From: CAZEFK01 sp964511405
GTDB taxonomy: Bacteria > Pseudomonadota > Alphaproteobacteria > Elsterales > Elsteraceae
Length of the DNA stretch: 32,787 nucleotides
Assembly: GCA_964511405.1 (NCBI GenBank)
Contig: CAZEFK010000068.1
Location: 1-32,787, forward strand
Direction: 5' to 3'
A program made the position numbers and the translations under genes. The notes beneath the pieces are model-generated. The model was given only the letters and a program-made list of their open reading frames with translations, had not been told where the DNA came from and did not search any database. Position 1 is the first letter of the stretch, and each line of letters opens with the position of its first letter. Shown here in pieces: positions 32,266 through 32,787 of this stretch.

Positions 32266-32787
<522 letters not shown>

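Overview
GC-rich chromosomal DNA of an alphaproteobacterium, probably Rhodospirillales-like (judged from gene content and base composition only). Three blocks are visible.

Block 1 (1-19191, almost all minus strand) looks like a complete D-apiose/D-apionate catabolic locus split into two operons. Operon A (19191 down to 11222) encodes an ApnO-type D-apionate oxidoisomerase, a sugar-binding protein, a DUF2291 lipoprotein, an RbsA-type ATPase, an RbsC-type permease, an ApsD-type Gfo/Idh/MocA dehydrogenase and an ApnL-type lactonase. Operon B (8471 down to before base 1) encodes a second sugar-binding protein, an unusual ATPase-permease fusion, a second permease, a RuBisCO-like protein, an OiaK-type DUF1537 kinase and malate synthase G (cut by the window edge). 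Together they would take up apiose or related acids and convert them: D-apiose -> apionolactone -> D-apionate -> 3-oxo-isoapionate -> its 4-phosphate -> RuBisCO-like cleavage. The linked malate synthase and the absence of erythrulose-phosphate isomerase genes suggest a glycolate/3-phosphoglycerate outcome (OiaT-like) rather than decarboxylation (OiaX-like). Between the operons lie a NanR-like GntR regulator gene (plus strand) and an orphan membrane histidine kinase gene, preceded by a possible Cys-rich leader ORF. An 11-bp word containing the NanR-type GGTATA core occurs in the control regions of both operons, suggesting one regulon.

Block 2 (19192-20922) holds a small, Arg-rich exported-peptide gene, a DUF155/RMD1-type membrane-anchored protein on the minus strand, and a 481-bp intergenic region carrying two opposed arrays of 10-bp-phased TGGG repeats (MraZ boxes), a DnaA-box sequence and an AT-rich inverted repeat.

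Block 3 (20923 to the end, plus strand) is the start of the dcw division/cell-wall cluster: mraZ, rsmH, ftsL, ftsI, murE, murF, mraY, murD, ftsW, murG and murC (cut by the window edge). Almost every junction is a 4-base ATGA/GTGA overlap, so it reads as one translationally coupled operon making lipid II and the septal synthase FtsW-FtsI. Family assignments come from recognising sequences by eye; no database search was run.
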